From positions 1 through 56,022 of the IMG/VR virus record IMGVR_UViG_3300042731_003577: a stretch of DNA of 56,022 bases; one strand, given 5' to 3'. This DNA is from a virus. The position numbers and the translations under genes are program-made. Positions 25,389 to 32,826 of this stretch are shown piece by piece (positions within the stretch are counted from its first letter, which is position 1; each line of letters begins with the position of its first letter). A model generated the notes under the pieces. That model saw only the letters and a program-made list of their open reading frames with translations, did no database searches and had not been told where the DNA came from.

Positions 25389-25777
25389 TGTTGCCCCCAT
25401 CCATCGTTGGTGTCAATCTTCGACTCCAGATCTCGGATCTTCGCCTGCAATTTCTCGTTATTATCCTTTTCCCAGGATTCGTCATTTGCTTTGGCCTCAA
25501 TCATCTGGATGAGCCACAACACGATTGCTGGATCTGCCTTGGATGAGATGTCAGAGTCAAACAGTTCATACAAAGCATCGTCGTCATCGAGCGGAACGAC
25601 ACTACACGCCCTGCGCCAATAAGGTGCTCCCAGGGAATCCTTGTCGTGACGCTCTATCACATACTCTGTGTTGCCATTCTCGTAAAAGCATCGCACCAGC
25701 CTGTACTTTGAGCCCCACTCGTTTGGGCTGCTCTGCCTGTCTCCCACTACCAGCGTGTTTTTTGGTTCATACATCAT
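25385..25777 (-). CDS. Hypothetical protein sharing a GAPYW module with 50918-51331
   Basis: The 130-residue protein has a segment V-I-E-R-H-D-K-D-S-L-G-A-P-Y-W near residues 40-55 that resembles F-I-E-E-R-S-V-D-L-L-G-A-P-Y-W of the gene at 50.9 kb, so the two share a domain. The C-terminal 40 residues form a charged coiled coil. AAGGAGG precedes ATG 25777. Function unknown. Confidence 0.68.
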   Translation of the reverse strand: MMYEPKNTLVVGDRQSSPNEWGSKYRLVRCFYENGNTEYVIERHDKDSLGAPYWRRACSVVPLDDDDALYELFDSDISSKADPAIVLWLIQMIEAKANDESWEKDNNEKLQAKIRDLESKIDTNDGWGQQ

Positions 25778-25949
25778 TTCTGCCTCCTTCGGTTGCGGTT
25801 TTGGCACCAACAGCTAGATTATACTCCACCGTTGCGCCACATTTGCACTCAGTATGCCGCAATACGAGGATTTTGTCAAGGGTGAGATCAGTAGGCACAT
25901 CAACAAGAATTCGCGCCTTACACGATGGGCAGGATATAGCTTGTTTCAT
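25767..25949 (-). CDS. Small zinc-ribbon protein
   Basis: A 60-residue protein with CPSC and CKCG pairs separated by about 30 residues, a zinc-ribbon pattern. The ATG at 25949 follows the previous stop by 1 nt, so translation is probably coupled; longer frames lack a start site. Function unknown. Confidence 0.6.
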   Translation of the reverse strand: MKQAISCPSCKARILVDVPTDLTLDKILVLRHTECKCGATVEYNLAVGAKTATEGGRNDV

Positions 25950-25950
25950 G

Positions 25951-26136
25951 TCAATATTCGTATGGGAATTGCATGTGCAATTCGGCGTCTTCGCAGTCAA
26001 CACATATAGCCTTGCATCCGAGGTCCGATATGTACCAATCGCTAACCACGATTTCGTGCTGACCACCACACACCAATTCTGAAATGACCAGTATGGCCGC
26101 CTTATATGCGGCCTTCTCCTTTGTGTCCCTCACCAT
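25951..26136 (-). CDS. Hypothetical small protein
   Basis: A 61-residue protein, helical N-terminus and a CVDCEDAELH segment near the end. GGAGG precedes ATG 26136, which lies inside the end of the upstream gene. Function unknown. Confidence 0.62.
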   Translation of the reverse strand: MVRDTKEKAAYKAAILVISELVCGGQHEIVVSDWYISDLGCKAICVDCEDAELHMQFPYEY

Positions 26137-26456
26137 ACGTCCTCCGAAAACAGCATCTTTTTGGGTTTATCAATCTGCCCAGCCACCAGAGCGATCTCCA
26201 TAGCGGTCACCCGGTCTACAAACCGGCCAGCTAGCGCCCCGTGTCGTGGCCACCCGACCCAAAACCCCTGGTGTGATTGTGGGAGGGTGGCGCCCGATAC
26301 AGCGTGATCGCGCATATACTGCAGTAAGTGGTGGTGTCGCAACGGTGCCAGTCCAAACCATGCATCCATGCAATTATGGCACATAATTGCGACACCACGC
26401 ACAACCTCGCTACTCGTTGGTTCCGTCCATATCTGTCTATTGGCCAGGAAAATCAT
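26130..26456 (-). CDS. Uncharacterised phage protein ending in FSEDVW
   Basis: The 108-residue protein has the layout of a widespread uncharacterised phage family: HHHLL, then QGFWVGWPRHG, GRFVDRVTAMEIALVAGQI and a terminal L-F-S-E-D-V-W. The core is the last 75 residues. The start at 26456 has GGAG and overlaps the previous stop (ATGA); an internal ATG at 26384 is less well placed. The function of the family is unknown. Confidence 0.72.
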   Translation of the reverse strand: MIFLANRQIWTEPTSSEVVRGVAIMCHNCMDAWFGLAPLRHHHLLQYMRDHAVSGATLPQSHQGFWVGWPRHGALAGRFVDRVTAMEIALVAGQIDKPKKMLFSEDVW

Positions 26457-26719
26457 GATTTCTCCAATTCAAACGGATACATAGCGGAACAGTTAATCCC
26501 AACAACAAAAAAAGCCCACCCCGTTGGTGTGAGGCGCACATTAACCGACACACATGGGTCACCCTCACCAAGCATATCTGCCGCAGCCTTACCCGCCTCT
26601 GCTGCCGCACGCATTCGATTTTTGCTAGTAATCCACCATCCATCTACATCGCCACGCATGATTGCCTCGGCGGGTGTAATCTCGCCAATTGTAATAGCCT
26701 GTTTGGTTGCGTCATTCAT
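26453..26719 (-). CDS. Hypothetical protein
   Basis: An 88-residue protein, mixed helix and strand, with GDVDGWWITSKNRM and a hydrophobic C-terminal strand. GGGGGAG precedes ATG 26719; it overlaps the end of the dUTPase gene by 4 nt and is probably co-translated. Function unknown. Confidence 0.65.
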   Translation of the reverse strand: MNDATKQAITIGEITPAEAIMRGDVDGWWITSKNRMRAAAEAGKAAADMLGEGDPCVSVNVRLTPTGWAFFVVGINCSAMYPFELEKS

Positions 26720-27354
26720 TTCCCCGTACTCCCCCATCCGCCTTCACCGCGTTCGGTTCCGCTGATATTCTCGGAATCGATATAGACCGGCGTCAAAACG
26801 GGCACAATCACGATCTGAGCGATCCTATCGTACGGCTGTACGTAGGCTACCTGCGCCCCGATATTTCGCAGTAGCACCCCGATATCGCCCCGATAATCGC
26901 TATCGATGACGCCGCCAAAAGCTTCGATGCCCTGGCTCTTGGAAAGGCCGCTGCGGGGTCGAATCAAGCCGACATGGCCGGTGGGAATCTCCATTGACAA
27001 CCCAGTCGGCACCAGCAACCGGGCACCGGGTTCGATGTTGACGGGATGGTCCAGTAGTGCAAACAGGTCTGCACCGCCAGCCCCCATACTGCCGTACTGT
27101 GGCAGTCTCGCGCAGTTGCTGGTGCGGACAACCTTAACCATGGGGGTTGTGGCGATAGTCATGGATGCCTTCTTTACTGCCTTGTATTGCTCCATGTTGG
27201 TCAGCCTCGGATTCGGCTTCGGTGCCACACACGGAAACCCTTTGTGGGGCGGTGGGAACGGATCAGCCTTTGCCATCATAGTGTTGATGTAGGACTGTGT
27301 CAACCCCTCGTTCTTTGGGTGACCACCTTCGTCAAACGGCATGAAATTATCCAT
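26716..27354 (-). CDS. dut: dUTPase with N-terminal extension
   Basis: Residues about 75-212 carry all five motifs of trimeric dUTPases: GAGGADLFA, RPRSGLS, GGVIDSDYRGDIGV (with the catalytic Asp), DRIAQIVI and RGEGGWGSTGK. The enzyme hydrolyses dUTP to dUMP and pyrophosphate, keeping uracil out of phage DNA and feeding dTMP synthesis. Motif 5 has Trp in place of the usual Phe. A 70-residue N-terminal extension (proline-rich PFPPPHKGFPC) is unusual. Start ATG at 27354, with GAGG upstream. Confidence 0.95.
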   Translation of the reverse strand: MDNFMPFDEGGHPKNEGLTQSYINTMMAKADPFPPPHKGFPCVAPKPNPRLTNMEQYKAVKKASMTIATTPMVKVVRTSNCARLPQYGSMGAGGADLFALLDHPVNIEPGARLLVPTGLSMEIPTGHVGLIRPRSGLSKSQGIEAFGGVIDSDYRGDIGVLLRNIGAQVAYVQPYDRIAQIVIVPVLTPVYIDSENISGTERGEGGWGSTGK

Positions 27355-27371
27355 CACGGTCCTCGCTCATT

Positions 27372-27602
27372 TTAACGTCCTCCTTTCCGTATGATTTGTG
27401 CCACAGTCACCTGATTGAGTCCCACACTGCGGGCAATCGTGGCCGTGGTGACCCCAGCGCGGGCATCGCGTAATACTCGTTCAATAACCTCATCGGTCAG
27501 GTGTTCTGGCTTTGCAGTGGGATGGTCAGTCGGATCGGCGATAGCGCCACCCAATTCGGCCATTGCATTCAAAATCACTAGTGCCTTTGCGCTATTCATC
27601 AT
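27372..27602 (-). CDS. Helix-turn-helix protein (resolvase/Hin-like HTH)
   Basis: The 76-residue protein ends in one helix-turn-helix (VTTATIARSVGLNQVTVAQI, about residues 51-70), as found in C-terminal domains of Hin-type recombinases, but no catalytic domain is present. It is probably a small DNA-binding regulator. AAGGAGG precedes the ATG at 27602. Confidence 0.72.
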   Translation of the reverse strand: MMNSAKALVILNAMAELGGAIADPTDHPTAKPEHLTDEVIERVLRDARAGVTTATIARSVGLNQVTVAQIIRKGGR

Positions 27603-27975
27603 AGTCCTCCTTGTTAATCGTGAATGGCGGTTCGTCACCAACCACCGTGCTTTTCAGCAACACGGTGTATGTGGTTCCCTGTTTGCCGAAATAGAATACA
27701 CCACTGATGACGCCTCGATCCATGTACGGTATGCAGTCAGTGAAGGCAGCGAGTGTCATGCAAAAGCGGCGATCGTTGTCGTCGGCAAAATGGATTGTTA
27801 CCCGGCTTCGGCCCTTCTCAAAACCGACATAGGTCAGGTTGCCTGCCCAAAAGTGGTTATCAGCCCACAGATATGTCTGGTGCGGCCAAGGTGCGGCCAA
27901 GGTTGACGCCATACAGCTGTGATAGTGCAGCATATCGCCGTCCGCATTGAACGGCACTTTGAGTTTTGGATTCAT
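27592..27975 (-). CDS. Hypothetical protein
   Basis: The 127-residue mixed alpha/beta protein has a strand-rich core (VTIHFADDNDRRFCMTL) and an acidic end. The start at 27975 follows TAGGATG just after the previous stop; the long upstream frame extension lacks a ribosome site. Function unknown. Confidence 0.65.
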   Translation of the reverse strand: MNPKLKVPFNADGDMLHYHSCMASTLAAPWPHQTYLWADNHFWAGNLTYVGFEKGRSRVTIHFADDNDRRFCMTLAAFTDCIPYMDRGVISGVFYFGKQGTTYTVLLKSTVVGDEPPFTINKEDYDE

Positions 27976-27976
27976 C

Positions 27977-28330
27977 CTATCGCATCCCGGTCTTCGCGCA
28001 AATACACTCGCTGATTGGCGAGTTGCAAATGCCGCATGTGTCATCTTCTTCTTCGCACACATCTTGTTCCGTTTCACAGGCCGACAACATATGGTGGAGT
28101 GTCGCGCCAACCCGAGTCTGTGCGTCCCCACACATCTTGTTGAACAGCTCGTCAAATGCAGACTGGTGTAACGCGTTGGCGCTGTTGATGCGCTCTATGT
28201 GGCGTTGCAGTCGCTTTGCCAGATCGGGGTTGCCAGCGATATACAGCGCGTCAGCCAACTCCCCAATATCCTCGGAGATACAATCCAGCATCCACTTTGC
28301 CTCGGAATTTTTTTCCAGATATGCACTCAT
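27977..28330 (-). CDS. Hypothetical helical protein with C-terminal zinc motif
   Basis: A 117-residue protein, mostly helical, ending in CGICNSPISECIC, a likely zinc knuckle. GGGGGCG precedes the ATG at 28330, which overlaps the previous stop (ATGA). Function unknown. Confidence 0.67.
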   Translation of the reverse strand: MSAYLEKNSEAKWMLDCISEDIGELADALYIAGNPDLAKRLQRHIERINSANALHQSAFDELFNKMCGDAQTRVGATLHHMLSACETEQDVCEEEDDTCGICNSPISECICAKTGMR

Positions 28331-28527
28331 TTCACGCCCCCGTCGATCCGCGTGATAACGTCCCATCGGCAGTCTTTGTTTTTGATCACATCGCCAACAC
28401 GCAGGTGCCTCGCCTCATGGCTCTTGCCTCCGCGCGTCGGGACCAGCGACGTTGGGAACCATGATACAGGGACGCCCCGCTCCCAGAAGTGGAACACAAG
28501 CTTCTGCTGTTCTGTTTGCCAGTCCAT
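28327..28527 (-). CDS. Hypothetical small protein
   Basis: From ATG 28527, which has a strong GAGGAGG site, this is a 66-residue protein with WERGVPVSWFPTS and a beta-like C-terminus (RVGDVIKNKDCRWDVITRI). An in-frame ATG at 28584 overlapping the lipoprotein stop would add 19 residues. Function unknown. Confidence 0.6.
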   Translation of the reverse strand: MDWQTEQQKLVFHFWERGVPVSWFPTSLVPTRGGKSHEARHLRVGDVIKNKDCRWDVITRIDGGVK

Positions 28528-28583
28528 ATTCGCCTCCTCGCCTCCAACATCGAGGCCAAGTTGTTCTGTCACAGTTTGCCACA

Positions 28584-29090
28584 TTATGGGCCAGCCGTCA
28601 AGGTGCACATGCCGTCTTTTAGGTCGCGCTCCATTGCCCAAATATCGCCCTCGTGGTCTGGATCGCGCAGGTTTTCACCAGCGGCCTGGTAGAGATGCAT
28701 GAATTCGTGTGTGATCGCAGTCTCGCACAGATCCACTGTGGGCTCGGCGTACACTTCGACGGTGTACGATATTGCATCGCGCTGCGAGTAGCCGACAACC
28801 CAGAACAGGCCCGCAAATTGCTCACCTTCGTATTCGAGTGGTGCGGAGCTAAAAACGACCTTGGTGGCCACCTTCTCACCAACAACGCCATGGAAGTTAA
28901 CACCGTAGATGGTACTTCCCACATCCAGGAGATAGTCAATGGCAAGGTCAACCTCGCCGACATCGTAGCTGGTGCTGTCGATACCCTCCACACACACGCC
29001 ACTGGACAGCGTAGTGCCTCCACTATTCGCACACCAGTCACTACAACTGATAGCTGCCAAACACACCAGGGCCAAGATTACACTTTTCAT
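28584..29090 (-). CDS. Lipoprotein with zinc-metallopeptidase motif (HExxH)
   Basis: The 168-residue protein starts with a type II signal peptide: a hydrophobic segment ending AAISC, so it should be a lipid-anchored periplasmic or outer-membrane protein. Near residues 128-148 it has THEFMHLYQAAGEN followed by DPDHEG, i.e. HExxH plus a downstream His, typical of zincin metallopeptidases. A second lipoprotein with the same layout is at 48509-48982. The ATG at 29090 follows AGGAGG. Target unknown. Confidence 0.75.
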   Translation of the reverse strand: MKSVILALVCLAAISCSDWCANSGGTTLSSGVCVEGIDSTSYDVGEVDLAIDYLLDVGSTIYGVNFHGVVGEKVATKVVFSSAPLEYEGEQFAGLFWVVGYSQRDAISYTVEVYAEPTVDLCETAITHEFMHLYQAAGENLRDPDHEGDIWAMERDLKDGMCTLTAGP

Positions 29091-29141
29091 CATCACCTCC
29101 TATTGTTGGTTGCTTACATAATATATAGGGATGTGGGCGGT

Positions 29142-29423
29142 CTATGGGAGCGGTCGCTGTCCCAGGGACTTCCTCGCATTTTCGATTTGCCCCATAGCCG
29201 CGAATGTCACGTTCATTAGCTCTTGTAAACGCACCGACAGCTTTTCCAGGCCCATAACCTCGGCTGCGTCGGCGAGATCAGATAATTGGTTGTCAAGCCC
29301 ACGCAACAAGGCCATCGCTTCGGACATGTGTTTTTTGCTTTGCTTGTGTTCCATCGTTGTTGTCTCCCATTTGATATTTACAAAGTGGCTGGCTTCAAGC
29401 CCATATCTTGTTTTCGTTTTCAT
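29142..29423 (-). CDS. Hypothetical helical protein
   Basis: A 93-residue protein with an extended N-terminus and a long amphipathic helix (about residues 33-85, LRGLDNQLSDLADAAEVM). AGGAGG precedes the ATG. Function unknown. Confidence 0.66.
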   Translation of the reverse strand: MKTKTRYGLEASHFVNIKWETTTMEHKQSKKHMSEAMALLRGLDNQLSDLADAAEVMGLEKLSVRLQELMNVTFAAMGQIENARKSLGQRPLP

Positions 29424-29510
29424 CGTCGCCTCCTGTTGGTTATTAACTCCAAACTATGGCGCGGCCTTACATGGTACAGCGCCACAGTCATGCAATCAAC
29501 AAGCTCAGGC

Positions 29511-29789
29511 CTAGTAACCTAGTGCGTCATTATATGCTTGTATGCCCAGGCCCATGCCTACCTGCATTGCGTACTCACGGCATTCATGGGGCTTGTAAAA
29601 TAGTGGATTTTTGCGGATCATTCTGGTGCCATCGTCCCCTTCCAAGAGGATGTATTCGGTGCTGCTGTCTTTTGTCTGGGCCTCATATGCAAGGATTGCC
29701 TCTTTGAGCGAGTCATATTCCGAACCAGTCCAACAGTCGTCATTTCCTAGATCTGGGTGGCTCCCGTGCTCTGTTACTGAATAGCTCAT
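29511..29789 (-). CDS. Hypothetical protein
   Basis: A 92-residue protein from ATG 29789 (second of two adjacent ATGs after AAGGAG). It has an acidic N-terminal half and a conserved-looking LFYKPHECREYAMQVG segment. Function unknown. Confidence 0.65.
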   Translation of the reverse strand: MSYSVTEHGSHPDLGNDDCWTGSEYDSLKEAILAYEAQTKDSSTEYILLEGDDGTRMIRKNPLFYKPHECREYAMQVGMGLGIQAYNDALGY

Positions 29790-29800
29790 CATCGTCTCCT

Positions 29801-30145
29801 TTATTTGGTGTCTACAAAGTGCCAGTCTACCACGAATCCGGGGAAGCGTTCTTCTTCGAGGTGGCTGGCTTTTACTTCGTTCGCGTCCATGGCGCTTACC
29901 AGGTCTGCCCGGTTCAGGCCAATCAGGCCGTCTTGGTTGGCCACACACAACAGGCTGGCTGCGTCGGTGCGTCCAAATCCGAGGGCTTCGAGTTCGTCAA
30001 GAATACCGGCGATGAATGCGCGTTTGCCAAATTTGCGGGCGGTATAGTTGGCGATGGCCTGCACATATGCTGCGAACCCTTCCATGTCCACCTTGCCTGC
30101 TGCTACTTGCCGTGCTTTGCTCATTTGTTGTGCCGTCAATTTCAT
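29801..30145 (-). CDS. Hypothetical protein, first gene after promoter at 30.17 kb
   Basis: The 114-residue protein is helical in its first half and has hydrophobic repeats (LDELEALGFGRTDAASLL). AGGAGG precedes ATG 30145, 21 bp downstream of a promoter -10 box. Function unknown. Confidence 0.67.
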   Translation of the reverse strand: MKLTAQQMSKARQVAAGKVDMEGFAAYVQAIANYTARKFGKRAFIAGILDELEALGFGRTDAASLLCVANQDGLIGLNRADLVSAMDANEVKASHLEEERFPGFVVDWHFVDTK

Positions 30146-30165
30146 TTCGTCACCTCCTATTAGAC

Positions 30166-30194
30166 ACTATGCCAGGTCTGATCATCGGGCGCAA
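30166..30194 (-). promoter_or_regulatory. Sigma70-like promoter for 30145-28327 gene group
   Basis: TTGCGC, 17-bp spacer and TGG-CATAGT on the minus strand, followed by GTCTAAT and the ribosome site. It belongs to the same promoter family as those at 21.27, 32.76 and 35.95 kb, but has no 5' hairpin. Confidence 0.68.
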
Positions 30195-30225
30195 GTCTTT
30201 TTTTGTTGTGGATGTCGTTTTTTTG

Positions 30226-30345
30226 CTAAGGCAGCGTAAACAGTGTGAATATAGAAATCAGATCGTGGATGAGAACCCACAGCAGGAGAGCAACGGGGAT
30301 CGCAACGGCGAGATCGTCGGCCAGGCTATACGTCGTCTGTCGCAT
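30226..30345 (-). CDS. Small transmembrane peptide overlapping portal 3' end
   Basis: A 39-residue ORF starts at ATG 30345 inside the portal gene and ends at 30226. It encodes a short polar start and a hydrophobic helix (VAIPVALLLWVLIHDLI). No strong ribosome site is visible, but overlap with the portal stop would allow coupling. It fills the 80-nt gap before the next promoter. Confidence 0.42.
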   Translation of the reverse strand: MRQTTYSLADDLAVAIPVALLLWVLIHDLISIFTLFTLP

Positions 30346-31945
30346 CGCCAAGACCACGGGCCATAAACATCTGTGTTGCCAGTCGGCCTACAAGGGTTTT
30401 GGTATCGATGGTGGTGGCCAGCTTGGCAATTGCCCTGTCCAGGTCCTCGTAAGAGGTAGCTTCGTTTGCGGCCTCAAAGATTGGCTGCATAATGGGGTCT
30501 GTCTGGCGCTCCCAGTCACGAAGGCCCATATCCACCAACTCGTCAATTGCGTCCTCGTAGCGCTTGGTGTTCAGTGCCGTAGCGCGGTTTCGGGCCTTGT
30601 CGTCATCCTCGCCTTCCTGCCCATTGTCAGGTTCGCCAGGCGTCGGCGGTGTTTTGTCATCGTCATCATCGGGCTGCCCTTCGGCGGGGGCCTTCCCCTT
30701 CGGATGCATGATCGCTGCACCATCGGCAGGTTCCGTCAGATTCATCCGGTCAAGAACCTGTGATACCTCAATCGGCACACCACGGTCAGCCAACTCGCAC
30801 GCGTTCCCAACAAATTTCTCGGTATCTTCCTGCTCTTCCTCTTCGATGACAATCCGCAGGTACCTCTTCTGGGGGCCATAGTTGAGCTGTTGCCAGACGC
30901 GCACGAATTGATTGCTCAGGGTTGCCGCCACTTGCTTCGCGTCATCGTCACGGATATCCTGCCTCACCTCATTGTGGATTTTGGCTTGGGCAAGGCTGGA
31001 GCCGTTATCGGCGGTCATCGTCTGCCCCAAAACGAGCTTGCTGGTCTGCTCGTCCCAGTAATCAGCGTTTTCCTTGTGTGCGTTCTTGCCATTGCGCACT
31101 TGGTTGCTTGGGAACTCGATGTCCATCGTAGCCGGTAATACCGCACCAGCATCCGTCGCGAGATTGCTGATTGCCGTGCGCAGCCTACTAATATCCGCTT
31201 TGCTTGCGCCAACGGCATATTTGCCGACACGTAGCGGTATGCCGTACACTTCGAGGAATGCCTGCCAATCCTTTATAGTGTAAGACTTGCACATGTGCGC
31301 AAATGCCATCGGCAGCGCTAGGCCGCGACGTAACGGAATCCCAGTTTTTAGCAATGGCTCATGCACCAAAAATTTACCTGGCACCAGTGGGATGCCGTTG
31401 ACCATGTCAGACTCATCGCGCAACCGAATCTCGGTTCCAGTCTCCCGATCGTACTGGAACATATGCGGATCGCGCCAGTGGAATCGCGGCCACCATGCAG
31501 TCTTGCTGTACTGCCAGTCCATTTCGATACCGGAGTATCCCTTGCCCAATCCGTCAAGGAGATCAAAGACCACCTCTCCCATGTCGCAGTCTGCAAGGCG
31601 CTCGCGAAGGTCGTCCGCCATCTTTTCTTCTTTTGCGTCTTCTGTGTGGCACACGACTTTTAGCGGGAGGCGCTTAACAGCGGTCTTGCGGACGTGCAGC
31701 ACGCTACGGTAGTGCAGATCGCGCTCTTCAATCTCTTCGGCGAGGGTAAGGTACTCGTCAGCGGCAGATCCTTGGCCGTCTTGCTCGCGGATTTTGGCGA
31801 GGATTGAGCCTAGCTGGTAGGGTGTAAGGCCAGGCGCAACGGCCTGGTGCCACACGTCGCGAACATGCGCGACAGATGGGGTTGCAATCTCGTCGGACAG
31901 CTCCGAAGCTTGGATCGGGCGTCCCAGGTGGTCCAAAAGCGGCAT
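30326..31945 (-). CDS. Portal protein (Mu gp29-like, DUF935)
   Basis: The 539-residue protein matches DUF935 phage portals: PYQLGSILAKIREQDGQG, EEIEERDLHYRSVLHVRKTAV, GLGKGYSGIEMDW and TLSNQFVRVWQQLNYG segments in order. It forms the dodecameric DNA entry ring of the head. The C-terminal third is acidic with a PPTPGEPDN-rich linker. An extended -10 box lies about 40 bp upstream. In Mu it directly follows the terminase; here three small genes intervene. Confidence 0.94.
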   Translation of the reverse strand: MPLLDHLGRPIQASELSDEIATPSVAHVRDVWHQAVAPGLTPYQLGSILAKIREQDGQGSAADEYLTLAEEIEERDLHYRSVLHVRKTAVKRLPLKVVCHTEDAKEEKMADDLRERLADCDMGEVVFDLLDGLGKGYSGIEMDWQYSKTAWWPRFHWRDPHMFQYDRETGTEIRLRDESDMVNGIPLVPGKFLVHEPLLKTGIPLRRGLALPMAFAHMCKSYTIKDWQAFLEVYGIPLRVGKYAVGASKADISRLRTAISNLATDAGAVLPATMDIEFPSNQVRNGKNAHKENADYWDEQTSKLVLGQTMTADNGSSLAQAKIHNEVRQDIRDDDAKQVAATLSNQFVRVWQQLNYGPQKRYLRIVIEEEEQEDTEKFVGNACELADRGVPIEVSQVLDRMNLTEPADGAAIMHPKGKAPAEGQPDDDDDKTPPTPGEPDNGQEGEDDDKARNRATALNTKRYEDAIDELVDMGLRDWERQTDPIMQPIFEAANEATSYEDLDRAIAKLATTIDTKTLVGRLATQMFMARGLGDATDDV

Positions 31946-31985
31946 ATTTGCTCCTCGTGGTGTTTAGTCGACTATCACGAGGTCT

Positions 31986-31991
31986 ATTATA
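31986..31991 (-). promoter_or_regulatory. Extended -10 promoter candidate for portal
   Basis: TATAAT preceded by TGG on the minus strand, 41 bp before the portal ATG. There is no clear -35 box. The sequence resembles the -10 in front of the tRNA cluster (35641-35646). Confidence 0.5.
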
Positions 31992-32009
31992 CCACAGACA
32001 GCAAACTGG

Positions 32010-32246
32010 TTATTCTGGCATACACTCAACCATTCCGAGGGTGTCGTTGTCGGCCACTTCCTGGAATTTTGTGTAGAGCTTGGTGCCGTTGTAATACCAT
32101 GCCCGCTTGATTGTTATACGGATGTACGCGGCATTTTGTCCGCTCGGTTCCATCGTGTATGCCTCCTCAGCCGCTGCAAGGGCCGGGCCGAACAATCGTT
32201 GGGCACGTAGCCGGTCACACAATTGACGCAATTCTTTGGGGTTCAT
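32010..32246 (-). CDS. Hypothetical helical protein
   Basis: A 78-residue basic helical protein (LRQLCDRLRAQRLFGPALAA) with a strong GAGGAGG site before ATG 32246. The helix-loop layout is TPR-like. Function unknown. Confidence 0.66.
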   Translation of the reverse strand: MNPKELRQLCDRLRAQRLFGPALAAAEEAYTMEPSGQNAAYIRITIKRAWYYNGTKLYTKFQEVADNDTLGMVECMPE

Positions 32247-32257
32247 CGTTGCCTCCT

Positions 32258-32449
32258 CTAGGTTATGTATTTCGACCTTGTTTCCAGCCTTTTGACAGCA
32301 GCCATATGGCGTCGCGCCTGGGACAGTAGCTTGTCCTGCCGGGCTGGGTCGGTGCAGTTTTCGGCTGCGGTCAAGTAATAATCGACCTTTTGTAGTGTCT
32401 CGATGATCGTCTTTTCCAGCGTCTTTTCCAACGTCTTAGTGATCTGCAT
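32258..32449 (-). CDS. Hypothetical coiled-coil protein
   Basis: A 63-residue all-helical protein (KTLEKTLEKTIIETLQKVDY). The ATG at 32449 has AAGGGA upstream and overlaps the previous gene by 14 nt. Function unknown. Confidence 0.62.
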   Translation of the reverse strand: MQITKTLEKTLEKTIIETLQKVDYYLTAAENCTDPARQDKLLSQARRHMAAVKRLETRSKYIT

Positions 32450-32717
32450 TGTGATTCCCTTGCGCAAAACCCTTAAACCGCTCTAGGGTCAATTGACCGT
32501 TTGCAACCATCCGCGCGCGGCGCAGGACACCAACGGCATCATGACGATCCATGATGTCGGAATCGCTGTATCGCCGACCACTGCTGCGCATAATGCCAAG
32601 GACGCGTTCCTGTGATTCAATCGCCATGGTGAGGTGTGTTTTTGCGCGCGTTATAGGCGCCTTGCACAGCCAAGTAAGAGCGAATTGGTATGCATCGGTT
32701 TTATTGGTGATCATCAT
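32436..32717 (-). CDS. Hypothetical basic helical protein
   Basis: About 93 residues, starting in a run of three ATG codons (32720, 32717 or 32714) after GGAGAG. The protein is helical and basic (MDRHDAVGVLRRARMV). It is the first gene after the promoter at 32758-32786. Function unknown. Confidence 0.65.
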   Translation of the reverse strand: MMITNKTDAYQFALTWLCKAPITRAKTHLTMAIESQERVLGIMRSSGRRYSDSDIMDRHDAVGVLRRARMVANGQLTLERFKGFAQGNHNADH

Positions 32718-32734
32718 CATTCTCTCCTGGTTTC

Positions 32735-32786
32735 GGCTTCGTTGCCTTACATTAGATACTATGCCATGGCTGAGGGGTGGTGTCAA
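32735..32786 (-). promoter_or_regulatory. Sigma70-like promoter with 5' stem-loop after terminase
   Basis: TTGACA (32781-32786), 17-bp spacer and TGG-CATAGT (32758-32763), followed by ATCTAATGTAAG and the small hairpin GGC-AACGAA-GCC (32735-32746). The start region is nearly identical to that at 21291-21305. It serves genes 32717 to about 32010. Confidence 0.78.
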
Positions 32787-32826
32787 ATATCTTTTTGCGG
32801 CGGGTGTTGTTTTCCAGGAACCCGGC

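Noticed and set aside
29430-29500. Promoter upstream of 29423
   Set aside because: ATGTAAGGC-like and hairpin-like pieces occur, but no -35 and -10 pair with 16-18 bp spacing is present.
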